Positions 9,344 through 18,167 of a DNA stretch of 64,000 bases are shown here, in pieces. A program made the position numbers and the translations under genes. Each line of letters starts with the position of its first letter. Within the stretch, counting starts at the first letter, position 1. The stretch lies in contig NZ_CP099490.1 in NCBI RefSeq assembly GCF_023923205.1, positions 2,790,001-2,854,000 on the forward strand. Direction: 5' to 3'. The stretch comes from Ornithinimicrobium cryptoxanthini. GTDB taxonomy: Bacteria > Actinomycetota > Actinomycetes > Actinomycetales > Dermatophilaceae. The notes under the pieces are model-generated. The model did not search any database, was not told the origin of the DNA, and saw only the letters and a program-made list of their open reading frames with translations.

Positions 9344-10486
9344 ATGAGCACTCCGACCCACCGCCCCGACCACGACATCGTCTCATCGGAGCCGATCGCC
9401 ACGCCGAACGCGCCGCCGCCGGACATCCTGCGGTGTGCCTCGATGGAGCTCGTGGTGACCGACCTCGCCGCGTCGCGCGAGTTCTACCACGACGTGCTCG
9501 GCCTGGTGATCACCGAGGAGGATGACGAGGCGATCTATCTGCGCTCCTTCGAGGAGTTCATCCACCACAACCTGGTCCTGCGCCAGGGCCCGGTGGCGGC
9601 AGTAGCCGCCTTCTCCTTCCGGGTGCGCAGCCCCGAGGACCTGGACAGGGCGGAGGCCTTCTACGGCGAGCTCGGGTGCCGCGTCGAGCGTCGCGCAGAG
9701 GGCTTCAGCAAGGGCTATGGCGACTCGGTGCGCGTCGAGGACCCGCTCGGCTTCCCCTACGAGTTCTTCTATGACGTCGAGCACGTCGAGCGCCTCGCGT
9801 GGCGTTACGACCTGCACGTCCCGGGCGCCCTCGTCCGGCTGGACCACTTCAACCAGGTCACACCGGACGTGCCGAGGGCGGTTGGCTACGTCGAGGACCT
9901 GGGCTTCCGCGTGACCGAGGACATCCGCGACTCCGAGGGCACCGTCTATGCCGCCTGGATGCGCCGCAAGCCCACCGTGCACGACACCGCGATGACCGGT
10001 GGCGACGGACCCCGCATGCACCATGTCGCCTTCGCCACCCACGAGAAGCACAACATCATCGCGATCTGCGACAAGCTCGGCGCGCTGCGGATGTCCAACC
10101 ACATCGAGCGCGGCCCAGGACGCCACGGCGTCTCCAACGCGTTCTACCTCTATCTGCGCGACCCGGACGGGCACCGCGTGGAGATCTACACCCAGGACTA
10201 CTACACCGGAGACCCCGACAACCCACTGGTCAGCTGGGACGTGCACGACAACCAGCGCCGCGACTGGTGGGGCAACCCGGTGGTGCCGTCGTGGTACACC
10301 GAGGCCTCACTCGTCCTGGACCTCGACGGCAACCCCCAGCCCGTCGTCGCCCGCACCGACAGCTCCGAGCTGGCGGTCACGATCGGTGCCGACGGCTTCT
10401 CCTACACCCGTGAGGGGCACGAGGGGGACGATCACGACATGCCCAGTTGGAAGCAGGGCGAATACAAGCTCGGCCACCAGCTCTGA
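9344..10486 (+). CDS. hpaD: 3,4-dihydroxyphenylacetate (homoprotocatechuate) 2,3-dioxygenase
   Basis: The 380-residue protein is an extradiol ring-cleavage dioxygenase of the vicinal oxygen chelate fold. It closely follows the well-studied Brevibacterium fuscum HPCD and Arthrobacter MndD enzymes. The metal ligands His168, His227 and Glu280 correspond with a constant offset of 13 to His155, His214 and Glu267 of HPCD. The acid-base residues also align: His213 (HPCD His200) and Tyr270 (HPCD Tyr257). The C-terminal stretch YTQDYYTGDPDNP and the NQRRDWWGNPVVPSWY lid are conserved. Iron or manganese cannot be decided from sequence. The start is ATG 9344, one base after the hpaE stop. The enzyme cleaves homoprotocatechuate between C2 and C3 in the cytoplasm. 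Confidence 0.97.
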   Translation: MSTPTHRPDHDIVSSEPIATPNAPPPDILRCASMELVVTDLAASREFYHDVLGLVITEEDDEAIYLRSFEEFIHHNLVLRQGPVAAVAAFSFRVRSPEDLDRAEAFYGELGCRVERRAEGFSKGYGDSVRVEDPLGFPYEFFYDVEHVERLAWRYDLHVPGALVRLDHFNQVTPDVPRAVGYVEDLGFRVTEDIRDSEGTVYAAWMRRKPTVHDTAMTGGDGPRMHHVAFATHEKHNIIAICDKLGALRMSNHIERGPGRHGVSNAFYLYLRDPDGHRVEIYTQDYYTGDPDNPLVSWDVHDNQRRDWWGNPVVPSWYTEASLVLDLDGNPQPVVARTDSSELAVTIGADGFSYTREGHEGDDHDMPSWKQGEYKLGHQL

Positions 10487-10522
10487 CCCGCACGCCGCCC
10501 ACCACCACATGAGAGGGACAGG

Positions 10523-11308
10523 ATGCTGTCACCCGAGCAGATCGCCTCCATCGCCGATGAGCTGGCGCAGGCAGAGGAGGACCGCACCACGGTCCCGCTG
10601 CTGACGGCGCGTCACCCGCAGATGACCGTCGAGGACTCGTATGCCGTGCAGGCCGAGTGGCGTCGTCGGGGAGAGGCGGCGGGCCGCCGCCTCGTCGGTC
10701 GCAAGATCGGGCTGACGAGCAAGGTCATGCAGGCGGCGACCGGCATCAGCGAGCCTGACTACGGCGCGATCTTTGACGACATGGTCTTCGAGAACGGGTC
10801 GCTGATCGAGCACGAGCAGTTCTCCAACGTGCGGATCGAGGTGGAGCTGGCCTTCGTGCTCTCCGAGAATCTCGCGGGCGCGGACGTGACCGTCTTTGAC
10901 GTGCTGCGCGCGACGGAGTTTGTCGTGCCCGCCCTGGAGATCCTCTCCTCCCGGATCGAGATGGAGGGCCGCACGATCGTCGACACGATCAGCGACAATG
11001 CGGCGATGGGCGGCATGGTCTATGGCGGCAACCCGGTCCGTCCGCACGACGTGGACCTGCGTTGGGTCTCCGCCCTGCTCTATCGCAACGAGACGATCGA
11101 GGAGTCCGGTGTGGCGGCCGCGGTGCTCAACCACCCGGCGTCCGGGGTCGCCTGGCTGGCCGGCAAGCTGGCCTCCCACGGCGACCAGCTGCACGCCGGT
11201 GACATCGTGCTCGCCGGGTCCTTCACCCGCCCGATGTGGGTGCATCCCGGGGACACGATCCTGGCCGACTACAAGGATCTGGGGACGATCTCATGCCGGT
11301 TCGTATGA
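10523..11308 (+). CDS. hpaH: 2-oxo-hept-4-ene-1,7-dioate hydratase
   Basis: The 261-residue protein belongs to the HpaH/MhpD hydratase family. Typical segments are [15 protein letters not shown] near residues 55-70, [24 protein letters not shown] with the metal-ligand glutamates, and [17 protein letters not shown] near the C-terminus. It adds water to 2-oxohept-4-ene-1,7-dioate to give 4-hydroxy-2-oxoheptanedioate, using a divalent cation. AGAGGGACAGG precedes ATG 10523. A 36-base gap follows hpaD, the largest inside the operon. The stop overlaps the aldolase gene by ATGA. Similarity and neighbours agree on the assignment. Confidence 0.93.
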   Translation: MLSPEQIASIADELAQAEEDRTTVPLLTARHPQMTVEDSYAVQAEWRRRGEAAGRRLVGRKIGLTSKVMQAATGISEPDYGAIFDDMVFENGSLIEHEQFSNVRIEVELAFVLSENLAGADVTVFDVLRATEFVVPALEILSSRIEMEGRTIVDTISDNAAMGGMVYGGNPVRPHDVDLRWVSALLYRNETIEESGVAAAVLNHPASGVAWLAGKLASHGDQLHAGDIVLAGSFTRPMWVHPGDTILADYKDLGTISCRFV

Positions 11309-12096
11309 CGACGCTGCGGGATGCCCTGCACCGCACCGACGAGCGGGCGCTGGCCGGGATCTGGGTCTGCTCCGGGTCCCCGCTGGTCGCCGAGATCTGC
11401 GCGGGGGCCGGCCTGGACTGGGTGCTGATCGACATGGAGCACTCCCCCAACGGCCTGGCCTCGGTGCTGGCTCAGCTCCAGGCGGTCGCCGCCTATCCGG
11501 TGGTTCCCGTGGTCCGGGTCCCGACCAACGACCCAGTGGTCATCAAGCAGGTGCTGGACCTCGGCGCCCAGACCCTGCTGGTCCCGATGGTCTCCTCTGC
11601 CGAGCAGGCCCGCGCCGCGGTCGAGGCGATGCGCTATCCGCCCCGTGGCCGGCGCGGTGTCGGCTCGGCTCTGGCTCGTTCGGCACGCTGGAACCGGATC
11701 GACGGCTATCTGCAGGACGCCGACGAGCACGTGAGCCTGATCGTGCAGATCGAGACGATGGCGGGGGTGGAGGCTGCTGAGCAGATCGCGGCCGTCGACG
11801 GGGTGGACGCGGTCTTCGTCGGCCCGTCCGACCTGTCCGCCAGCATGGGACTGCTGGGCCAGCAGACGCACCCGGACGTGGTCGCCGCCGTGGGGCGCAC
11901 TTTCGAGGCCGTCCGCGCGGCGGGCAAGCACTTCGGCGTCAACGCCTTCGACCCCCAGGCGGCCCAGGGCTACGTCGAGAGCGGCGCCGGGTTCATCCTG
12001 GTCGGGGCGGACGTCGCGCTCCTGGCCCGTGGCTCAGAGGCCCTGGCCCAGCGCTGGGTGCCGGCCGGCGAACAGGCTGAGCGCGACTCCTACTAG
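11305..12096 (+). CDS. hpaI: 4-hydroxy-2-oxoheptane-1,7-dioate aldolase
   Basis: The 263-residue protein is a class II pyruvate aldolase of the HpcH/HpaI family. WVLIDMEHSPN, VVPVVRVPTNDP, MVSSAEQARAAVEAMRYPPRGRRG, IVQIETMAGVEAAEQIAAV and VFVGPSDLSASMG hold the metal and substrate residues. It splits 4-hydroxy-2-oxoheptanedioate into pyruvate and succinate semialdehyde, the last step of the pathway. I take ATG 11305, which overlaps the hpaH stop (ATGA) and gives the usual family length. ATG 11293 would add four residues. It is the last gene of the operon and converges with the thiamine-diphosphate enzyme gene with 11 bases between stops. Confidence 0.93.
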   Translation: MTTLRDALHRTDERALAGIWVCSGSPLVAEICAGAGLDWVLIDMEHSPNGLASVLAQLQAVAAYPVVPVVRVPTNDPVVIKQVLDLGAQTLLVPMVSSAEQARAAVEAMRYPPRGRRGVGSALARSARWNRIDGYLQDADEHVSLIVQIETMAGVEAAEQIAAVDGVDAVFVGPSDLSASMGLLGQQTHPDVVAAVGRTFEAVRAAGKHFGVNAFDPQAAQGYVESGAGFILVGADVALLARGSEALAQRWVPAGEQAERDSY

Positions 12097-12107
12097 GACT
12101 TCTGCTC

Positions 12108-13754
12108 TCACCGGTTCGCCTGGATGATCTCCTCCTGATAGGGCGCAACGACCGTCGGGGAGACCCGCAGGTCGAGCAGGAGGAAGTCTCGCTGGCCCGG
12201 CGCCTGGTCGGCCCATTCGGCCAGGGCGTCGAGGTCCTCCAGCGTGGTGACGACGACCCCCTGCGCCCCGAGCGAGCTGGCGATCCCGGCGAAGTCCACC
12301 TCGGGGATCTGCATCGGCTTCTGGGTGACGCCCTTGCTGCCGTAGACGTGGACCTCGGCGCCATAGACCGCGTCGTTCCACACGACGGCCAGACCCCGGC
12401 CGCCGGCGACCCGGATCGCGGACTCCAGGTCAGCCAGGGCCATCAGGCCACCACCATCCCCCGAGGTGAGCACGACCGTCGACTCCGGGCGGGCCAGCGC
12501 GGCACCCAGGACGCTGGGGAAGCCCATGCCGATCGCCTGGAAGGCGGTGCCCACCATGATCATCCGGTCCGGGGAGGCGACAGGCCAATACATGTTGGCC
12601 CAGCCGATGAAGTGACCCCCGTCGGAGACCACGACGCGGTCCGGCGGAAGCAGCTCGCCGATCCGCGCCGCCGCTGATCGGGGGTCCAGGCGGCCGTCGG
12701 AAGCCAGCGCGTCGCCATCGTCATAGCGTCGGGCAGCAGCGACGTTGACCGACTCCCGCCAGCCACTGGGCTCAGCGTCAGCCAACCCGGCGACGAGAGC
12801 TGAAGCGATCACTCCTGCGTCTCCGCGCACATAGCCGCTGACATGCGGGTGGGTGGCCGCCGCGGCGACGTCGACCTGGAAGACCCTGGTCCCTGGGGCG
12901 AAGAGCTGACCGAAGCGCATCGTGAACTGGTTGAGCGAGGCGCCGAACACCACGGCGACGTCGGCCTCGCGCACCGCCTCCATAGCACCCTCGGCGCCGA
13001 ACCCGCCGGCGACCCCGAGGTCGAACTCGGTGCGTGGGAAGAGTCCGCGCCCCAGTGCCGTGGTCGCGGTCAGCGCGCCGGTCGCGTCCGCGAGCTGGCC
13101 CAGGGCCATGCCGGCACCGGCCACCCAGGCACCACGTCCGGCGAGCAGGAGCGGCCTGCGGGCGGAGGCCAGAGCCGCCGTGATCTCGCGGACCCGCTCC
13201 TCGGCATACGGACCCTGCGGGGTGAGCCGGCCCGGCAGCCGGGGCTCCGGTGCCTCCGGCACCGGACCGACGTCGAGCGTCGCGACGTCATAGGGGATCG
13301 CCAGGACCGTGGGCACCCGATAGGTCAGCGCGTGCTCGATCGCGATGACCGTCGTGGCGGCGGCATCGGTGCGGCCCACGGTGTAGGTGCGAGCACCCAG
13401 CGCGGACGCCATCGCGATCTGGTCCACATCCCAGGCGCGCGGCCCCGAGGTGGGTTCGTCGCCGACGACGAGGACGAGCGGCACATGGGCCTGCACAGCC
13501 TCGGCCAGCGCCGTCAGCGTGTTCGTGAAGCCCGCGCCATAGGTCGTGGTCGCTGCGGCGAGCCGGCCAGAGCTGCGATGGAACGCGTCCGCGGCGGTGA
13601 CCGCACCAGCCTCGTGCCGCACGGCGGTGAACTCTGCCGTGCTGTCGCGCTCGAGGGCGTCGAGGAAGTAGGCGTTCCCGTTGCCCATCACGCCGAACAC
13701 GTGGTCGACATGGGCAGCGAGGGTGAGGGCCACGTGGGCGGAGACGGTCGACAT
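12108..13754 (-). CDS. Thiamine-diphosphate-dependent enzyme, probably a 2-oxo acid decarboxylase
   Basis: The 548-residue protein has the three-domain layout of the acetolactate synthase/benzoylformate decarboxylase superfamily. An N-terminal pyrimidine-binding domain contains the activating glutamate in VRHEAGAVTAADAF. A central domain lies at about 190-320. The C-terminal pyrophosphate domain has SGDGGGLMALADLES followed by WNDAVYGAE, the GDG...N cofactor motif. In this context a plausible job is decarboxylation of 4-hydroxyphenylpyruvate or a benzoylformate-type acid, feeding the neighbouring hydroxyphenylacetate route. That is inference. I start at ATG 13754, where family similarity begins. 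No strong ribosome site precedes it. It follows the FAD hydroxylase gene by 52 bases on the same strand. Confidence 0.8.
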   Translation of the reverse strand: MSTVSAHVALTLAAHVDHVFGVMGNGNAYFLDALERDSTAEFTAVRHEAGAVTAADAFHRSSGRLAAATTTYGAGFTNTLTALAEAVQAHVPLVLVVGDEPTSGPRAWDVDQIAMASALGARTYTVGRTDAAATTVIAIEHALTYRVPTVLAIPYDVATLDVGPVPEAPEPRLPGRLTPQGPYAEERVREITAALASARRPLLLAGRGAWVAGAGMALGQLADATGALTATTALGRGLFPRTEFDLGVAGGFGAEGAMEAVREADVAVVFGASLNQFTMRFGQLFAPGTRVFQVDVAAAATHPHVSGYVRGDAGVIASALVAGLADAEPSGWRESVNVAAARRYDDGDALASDGRLDPRSAAARIGELLPPDRVVVSDGGHFIGWANMYWPVASPDRMIMVGTAFQAIGMGFPSVLGAALARPESTVVLTSGDGGGLMALADLESAIRVAGGRGLAVVWNDAVYGAEVHVYGSKGVTQKPMQIPEVDFAGIASSLGAQGVVVTTLEDLDALAEWADQAPGQRDFLLLDLRVSPTVVAPYQEEIIQANR

Positions 13755-13806
13755 GGTGACGATGTTTTCATGCCGGTGCGGGAGCTCCCCACACGGCGGA
13801 GTCCGT

Positions 13807-15717
13807 TCAGCGCTGGGCGAGCATGTGCTGGGCAAAGAAGTCGCTGAGCTCGTCGGTGGCCGTCAGCGGCAGGACGTGCGCGACATACTGGTCCGGACGC
13901 ACGACGACCACGGCCCCGTCACGTGAGATCGCCCGCTCCTCAAAGATGTCCCGCCCGGGTGCAGCGGCGAAGGCCTTCTCCCAGTCGGTCAGCCCGAGAG
14001 GACCGCTCTGGGGCCGGAACGTCTCCGGCACCCGGGCGACGTCGACCTCCTCGAAGCTCTGCTGATAGATCACCTTGACGTCAAGGACGGTGTCCACGTC
14101 GGCCCCGGCGGGCGTATGCCGCAGCACCGGTGACTCCGGCGACGTCGACAGCCACTGCGCCCAGTCGGTCAGGGCCGAGGGTTCACCTGCAGCGGCAGCG
14201 TCGGCGAAGGCATAGATGCGCCAACGACCGTCGGCGGTCGCGTGGTGCCCCAGGTGCAGGGTGTTCCCGTCGCTGACCAGCACGACCTCGGCCGACTTGA
14301 AGCGCTTGCCGATCGGGAAGCCCTCGGCCAGGCCCTGGTGCTGATCGGTGCCGACGATCACCGACAGGCCGTACTGCGTCATGAAGCCGGAGGGGAACTC
14401 TGCGGTGCCGAGATAGTAGGTCGCGAGCTCGGTGGGGTCCTCGATCTCCTCGGGTTTGCGGGCCATCAGGCTGGACCACTCCCGGTCAAAGTCGATGAGC
14501 TGCTGGGCCACCGGCCGGCGTTCCGCCGTGTAGGTCGCCAGCAGCGACTCGTCGCTCAGTCCCGAGAGCACCGACCCGAGCTTCCAGCCGATGTTGAAGC
14601 CGTCCTGCATGGAGACGTTCATCCCCTGGCCGGCCTTCGCGCTGTGCGTGTGGCACGCGTCGCCGGTGAGGAAGACCCGTGGGTTCCGGTCCTCGCCCGC
14701 GGGCACGTCGTCGAATCGGTCGGTGACCCGGTGCCCCACCTCATAGACGCTGTGCCAGCCCACCTCCTTCACGTCGATGGAGTAGGGGTGCAGGATCTCG
14801 TTGGCCTTCGTGACCACCACCTCCAGCGGGGTCTGGCGCACCCGGTGGTTGTCGTCCTCGGGGACGGCGCCGAGGTCGATATACATCCGAGCCAGATAGC
14901 CGCCCTCCCGCGGGATGTGCAGGATGTTGCCAGCCTCGGCGTTGATCGCGCACTTGATCCGCCAGTCCGGGAAGTCGGTGTTGACCAGCACGTCCATCAC
15001 GCCCCAGGCATGCTTGGAGATGTCGCCGACGTGCTGGCAGCCGATCGATTCGCGCACCCTGCTGCGGGCACCGTCGCAACCCACGACATACTTCGCCGCG
15101 ACCACCCGCTCCTCGCCAGCGCTGGCCGCGTCGGCCCCTCCGGCCGCGTTGTCCGCATCGGAGCGCCGCAGCGTGACGATGACCGGGTAGTCCCCGCTGT
15201 CGGTGACCTGCAGGTCGACGAACTCCCAGCCGTAGTCCGGGCTGACCCGACCGGGTGCACGCTCGGCCGCCTCGGCGAAGTAGTCCAGGACCCGGGCCTG
15301 GTTGACGATCAGGTGCGGGAACTCGCCGATGTCCTGGGCATAGTCCGCGGTGCGCGCGGTGCGGATGATGTGCTGCGGGTTCTGCGGGTCCGGGCCCCAG
15401 AAGTTCATCCAGCCGATGTTGTAGGCCTCGGCGATGATCTCCTCCGCGAAGCCGAACGCCTGGAAGGTCTCCACGCTGCGCGGCTGGATGCCGTCGGCCT
15501 GCCCGTGGGTCAGTCGCCCGGAGCGGCGCTCGATGACGCGGGTGGTGAGCTGGGGGAACTGCGACATCTGGGCCGCGAGCAGCATGCCTGCCGGCCCACT
15601 GCCCACGATGAGGACGTCGACCTCAGCGGGGAGCTCGTCCGGCCGGTCGAGGCCGGTGCCGGCCGCGGGGCGGACCCGCGGGTCGCCGGAGACATAGCCG
15701 TGGTGGTGGAACTGCAT
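13807..15717 (-). CDS. FAD-dependent aromatic monooxygenase (phenol 2-monooxygenase/MobA-like)
   Basis: The 636-residue protein is a single-component flavoprotein hydroxylase. It has the dinucleotide-binding VLIVGSGPAGMLLAAQM, the DG motif VVGCDGARSRVRESIG and the GD motif FLTGDACHTHSAKAGQGMN. A C-terminal thioredoxin-like dimerisation domain (about residues 440-636) follows. This is the layout of phenol 2-monooxygenase and 3-hydroxybenzoate 4-monooxygenase. No two-component HpaBC hydroxylase is visible in the window, so this enzyme may hydroxylate a hydroxyphenylacetate or related phenol to homoprotocatechuate. The substrate is inferred. The start is ATG 15717 with AAGGA upstream. Only 17 bases separate it from the thrB stop, so it may be transcribed from the thr operon. 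Confidence 0.88.
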   Translation of the reverse strand: MQFHHHGYVSGDPRVRPAAGTGLDRPDELPAEVDVLIVGSGPAGMLLAAQMSQFPQLTTRVIERRSGRLTHGQADGIQPRSVETFQAFGFAEEIIAEAYNIGWMNFWGPDPQNPQHIIRTARTADYAQDIGEFPHLIVNQARVLDYFAEAAERAPGRVSPDYGWEFVDLQVTDSGDYPVIVTLRRSDADNAAGGADAASAGEERVVAAKYVVGCDGARSRVRESIGCQHVGDISKHAWGVMDVLVNTDFPDWRIKCAINAEAGNILHIPREGGYLARMYIDLGAVPEDDNHRVRQTPLEVVVTKANEILHPYSIDVKEVGWHSVYEVGHRVTDRFDDVPAGEDRNPRVFLTGDACHTHSAKAGQGMNVSMQDGFNIGWKLGSVLSGLSDESLLATYTAERRPVAQQLIDFDREWSSLMARKPEEIEDPTELATYYLGTAEFPSGFMTQYGLSVIVGTDQHQGLAEGFPIGKRFKSAEVVLVSDGNTLHLGHHATADGRWRIYAFADAAAAGEPSALTDWAQWLSTSPESPVLRHTPAGADVDTVLDVKVIYQQSFEEVDVARVPETFRPQSGPLGLTDWEKAFAAAPGRDIFEERAISRDGAVVVVRPDQYVAHVLPLTATDELSDFFAQHMLAQR

Positions 15718-15734
15718 CGCTATCGGATCCTTCC

Positions 15735-16682
15735 TCAGACACTCTCGACCCGCAACCCTTGGGCGGCGACTCCGGGTCGCAGCACCCGCCAGGTCCGCCC
15801 CCACGAGCGCACCTCGGTGACGACGACGTCGGCGACCTCGGCACGGGCCAGCACCAGCACGGCAGGGCCCGCGCCGGACATCGTGGCGGCATGCCCCAGC
15901 GAGCGCAGCTCGTCGACGACCCCCATCGACTCGGGATAGACCCCGCGGCGCTGCTCCTGGTGGATCCAGTCCTGGGTGGCGTCCAGCAGCATCGTCGGGT
16001 CAGCGGTCAGCGCGTGGCTCAGCAGCGCGGCCCGCCCCGCCTGCTGGATCACGTCGGCGCGCGGCACGAAGTCGGGCAGCACGCCGCGGGCGATGCTGGT
16101 CGACAGCCGGGTCGAGGTGGGCAGCAGCACCAGTGGCTCCACGCCGGGGTGCACGGTGAGTCGGGCCGTGCGGACGGTCGCCGGCGACGGCATCCACGAC
16201 ACGGTCAGCCCGCCATACACCGACGCCGACGAGTTGTCCGGATGACCCTCGGCGATCCCGGCGTGGGTGTTGACGAGCGTCAGGTCGTCCTCGGTCAGCT
16301 CGCCCCCACGCGCCAGGGCGAAGCCCAGGCCCAGCCCACCGACCAGGGCCGCGGCCGAGGACCCCAGTCCGGCGGACATCGGGATCGCGTTGCGGCAGGT
16401 CAGCCGCAGCCCGCGGCTGTCGTCGCCAACACCGTCGACCCACGGCACCCCGCAGACTTCGAGCGCGGTGCGCAGGGCCCGGGCGACCAGGTGTGTCTCG
16501 TCCGCCGGCAGCTCGTCCGCGCCCTCCCCCGCGAGCTCGACGACCAGACCGGGGGCAGAGGTGACCTCCACGGCATACGTCTCGCGCAGGCCCAGCCCCA
16601 GCCCCACGGTGTCGAACCCCGGGCCGAGGTTGGCCGAGCTGGCCGGGACGCTGACGACGACCCGGTCCCCAGGCGCGAGCAT
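15735..16682 (-). CDS. thrB: Homoserine kinase
   Basis: The 315-residue protein is a GHMP-family kinase that phosphorylates homoserine with ATP in threonine synthesis. The N-terminal VSVPASSANLGPGFDTVGLG and the glycine-rich ATP loop IPMSAGLGSSAAALVGG (about residues 95-112) are diagnostic. A C-terminal ATMSGAGPAVLVL is the third GHMP motif. Its ATG overlaps the thrC stop by one base (TGATG), so it is translationally coupled to thrC. The usual actinobacterial order is hom-thrC-thrB, but no homoserine dehydrogenase gene lies upstream of thrC here. Downstream, 17 bases away, is an aromatic hydroxylase instead of a housekeeping gene. Confidence 0.95.
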   Translation of the reverse strand: MLAPGDRVVVSVPASSANLGPGFDTVGLGLGLRETYAVEVTSAPGLVVELAGEGADELPADETHLVARALRTALEVCGVPWVDGVGDDSRGLRLTCRNAIPMSAGLGSSAAALVGGLGLGFALARGGELTEDDLTLVNTHAGIAEGHPDNSSASVYGGLTVSWMPSPATVRTARLTVHPGVEPLVLLPTSTRLSTSIARGVLPDFVPRADVIQQAGRAALLSHALTADPTMLLDATQDWIHQEQRRGVYPESMGVVDELRSLGHAATMSGAGPAVLVLARAEVADVVVTEVRSWGRTWRVLRPGVAAQGLRVESV

Positions 16683-17755
16683 CAGTCGGGCAGGCCCAGC
16701 GCGCGGGCGGCGCTGACCGCGTCGACCGACACCCGGGTGGGCTCGATCTCGGAGCCGTCGGCCTGGCGCAGCGCCCACTGCGGGTCCTTGAGCCCGTGCC
16801 CGGTGACCGTGCACACGATCGTGGCGCCGGCTGGGACCAGGCCCGCGTCGGCCATCTTCAAAAGGCCTGCGACGGACGCGGCCGAGGCCGGCTCGACGAA
16901 GATGGCCTCGCGGGAGGAGAGCAGCCGGTGCGCGCGCAGGATCTCCTCGTCGGTGACCTTGTCGATGATGCCGCCGGACTCGTCGCGGGCCGCCTCGGCC
17001 TGCGTCCAGCTGGCCGGGTTGCCGATCCGGATGGCGGTGGCGATGGTCTCCGGCTCGTCGATCGGGTGGCCCAGCACGAGCGGGGCAGCGCCGGCGGCCT
17101 GGAAACCCCACATGGCGGGGCGGTGGGTGGCCGGCCCGGACTCGGCATACTCGCGATAGCCCTTCCAGTAGGCGGTGATGTTGCCCGCGTTGCCGACCGG
17201 CAGGCAGTGGATGTCGGGGGCGTCCCCGAGCGCGTCGACGATCTCGAACGCGGCCGTCTTCTGGCCCTCGATGCGCGCGGGGTTGACCGAGTTGACCAGC
17301 TCGACCGGGTAGGCCTCGGCCAGCTTGCGGGCCAGTGTCAGGCAGTCGTCGAAGTTGCCGTCGACCTGCAGCAGGGTCGCGCCGTGCGCGATCGCCTGGG
17401 ACAGCTTGCTCATCGCGATCTTGCCGTCGGGGACCAGGACACCGCACGTCATACCGGCCTTGGTGGCATAGGCCGCAGCCGAGGCGCTCGTGTTGCCGGT
17501 GCTCGCGCAGATGACGGCCTTGGCGTCGCGCCCCGCGGCCTCGGAGATCGCCGCCGTCATGCCGCGGTCCTTGAAGGAGCCGGTCGGGTTGAGACCCTCA
17601 TACTTCACATGCACCTGAGCGCCCACCAGCTCAGAGAGGTGCTCGGCCGGGATCAGCGGCGTGCCGCCCTCGCGCAGCGTCACCACGGTGCCGGTGATCG
17701 ATGCAGGGAGGCGATCGGCATACTCGGCGATGACGCCGCGCCACTGGTGTGCCAT
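16682..17755 (-). CDS. thrC: Threonine synthase
   Basis: The 357-residue protein is a PLP-dependent fold-type II enzyme that converts O-phosphohomoserine to threonine. The cofactor lysine is Lys62 in [11 protein letters not shown]. The phosphate-binding loop [16 protein letters not shown] and the serine/threonine-type [15 protein letters not shown] are present. The length fits the short actinobacterial ThrC form. The start is ATG 17755 with AAAGGG upstream. A longer frame adds 17 residues without family similarity. It is the first gene of the thrC-thrB pair, divergent from the small-protein gene at 17920. Homoserine dehydrogenase must be encoded elsewhere. Confidence 0.95.
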   Translation of the reverse strand: MAHQWRGVIAEYADRLPASITGTVVTLREGGTPLIPAEHLSELVGAQVHVKYEGLNPTGSFKDRGMTAAISEAAGRDAKAVICASTGNTSASAAAYATKAGMTCGVLVPDGKIAMSKLSQAIAHGATLLQVDGNFDDCLTLARKLAEAYPVELVNSVNPARIEGQKTAAFEIVDALGDAPDIHCLPVGNAGNITAYWKGYREYAESGPATHRPAMWGFQAAGAAPLVLGHPIDEPETIATAIRIGNPASWTQAEAARDESGGIIDKVTDEEILRAHRLLSSREAIFVEPASAASVAGLLKMADAGLVPAGATIVCTVTGHGLKDPQWALRQADGSEIEPTRVSVDAVSAARALGLPD

Positions 17756-17919
17756 GGGAGACCCTTTCGAGGTATGCCGCGGGGCCCGGTCGGTGGGCAC
17801 CCGCACGTGAGACTACTAAGCCTGAGCAGGTGCCGGTGAACCGTGGCCCTGCGGTTGTGAGGGGGCCCGCTTCGGGGAAGGGTGGGCAGGGACATCCCCA
17901 ACCAACCCCGGAGGCTTTC

Positions 17920-18051
17920 ATGTGGCGCTCACTCATCCGCATCGCACCGTTGGCGATGGCCGGCTTCCAGTGGTGGAAGCGCCGCCAGGCCAAGCAGAAC
18001 CGCCAGCAGTCCGCGCGACCCCCGCAGGTGCCTGAGGACCGGCTGCCCTGA
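17920..18051 (+). CDS. Small hypothetical protein, 43 residues
   Basis: This short gene begins MWRSLIRIAPLAMAGFQWWK and ends with a basic, Gln/Pro-rich tail (RRQAKQNRQQSARPPQVPED). A hydrophobic N-terminal stretch with tryptophans followed by lysines and arginines suggests a small membrane-associated protein. A full GGAGG (17910-17914) sits six bases before the ATG, and a strong hairpin follows the gene, so it has the signals of a genuine single-gene transcript. It is divergent from thrC. I do not recognise a family. Confidence 0.6.
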   Translation: MWRSLIRIAPLAMAGFQWWKRRQAKQNRQQSARPPQVPEDRLP

Positions 18052-18105
18052 CCGCTGCGGCTGGACCGACTCCGGCTGGTTCGGCACCCACCCCAGCAAA
18101 GCAAC

Positions 18106-18135
18106 GGCGCCCACCCCCTCAGCGGGGCGGGCGCC
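18106..18135. terminator. Bidirectional hairpin terminator
   Basis: GGCGCCC (18106-18112) pairs with GGGCGCC (18129-18135). After one A-C mismatch, CCCC (18114-18117) pairs with GGGG (18124-18127) around a short loop. It lies between the 43-residue gene and the convergent SRPBCC gene. No T-run follows, as is common for high-GC actinobacterial terminators. Confidence 0.65.
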
Positions 18136-18167
18136 GCTGCGTTGGCAGGCTCACTCAGGGTGACTGA

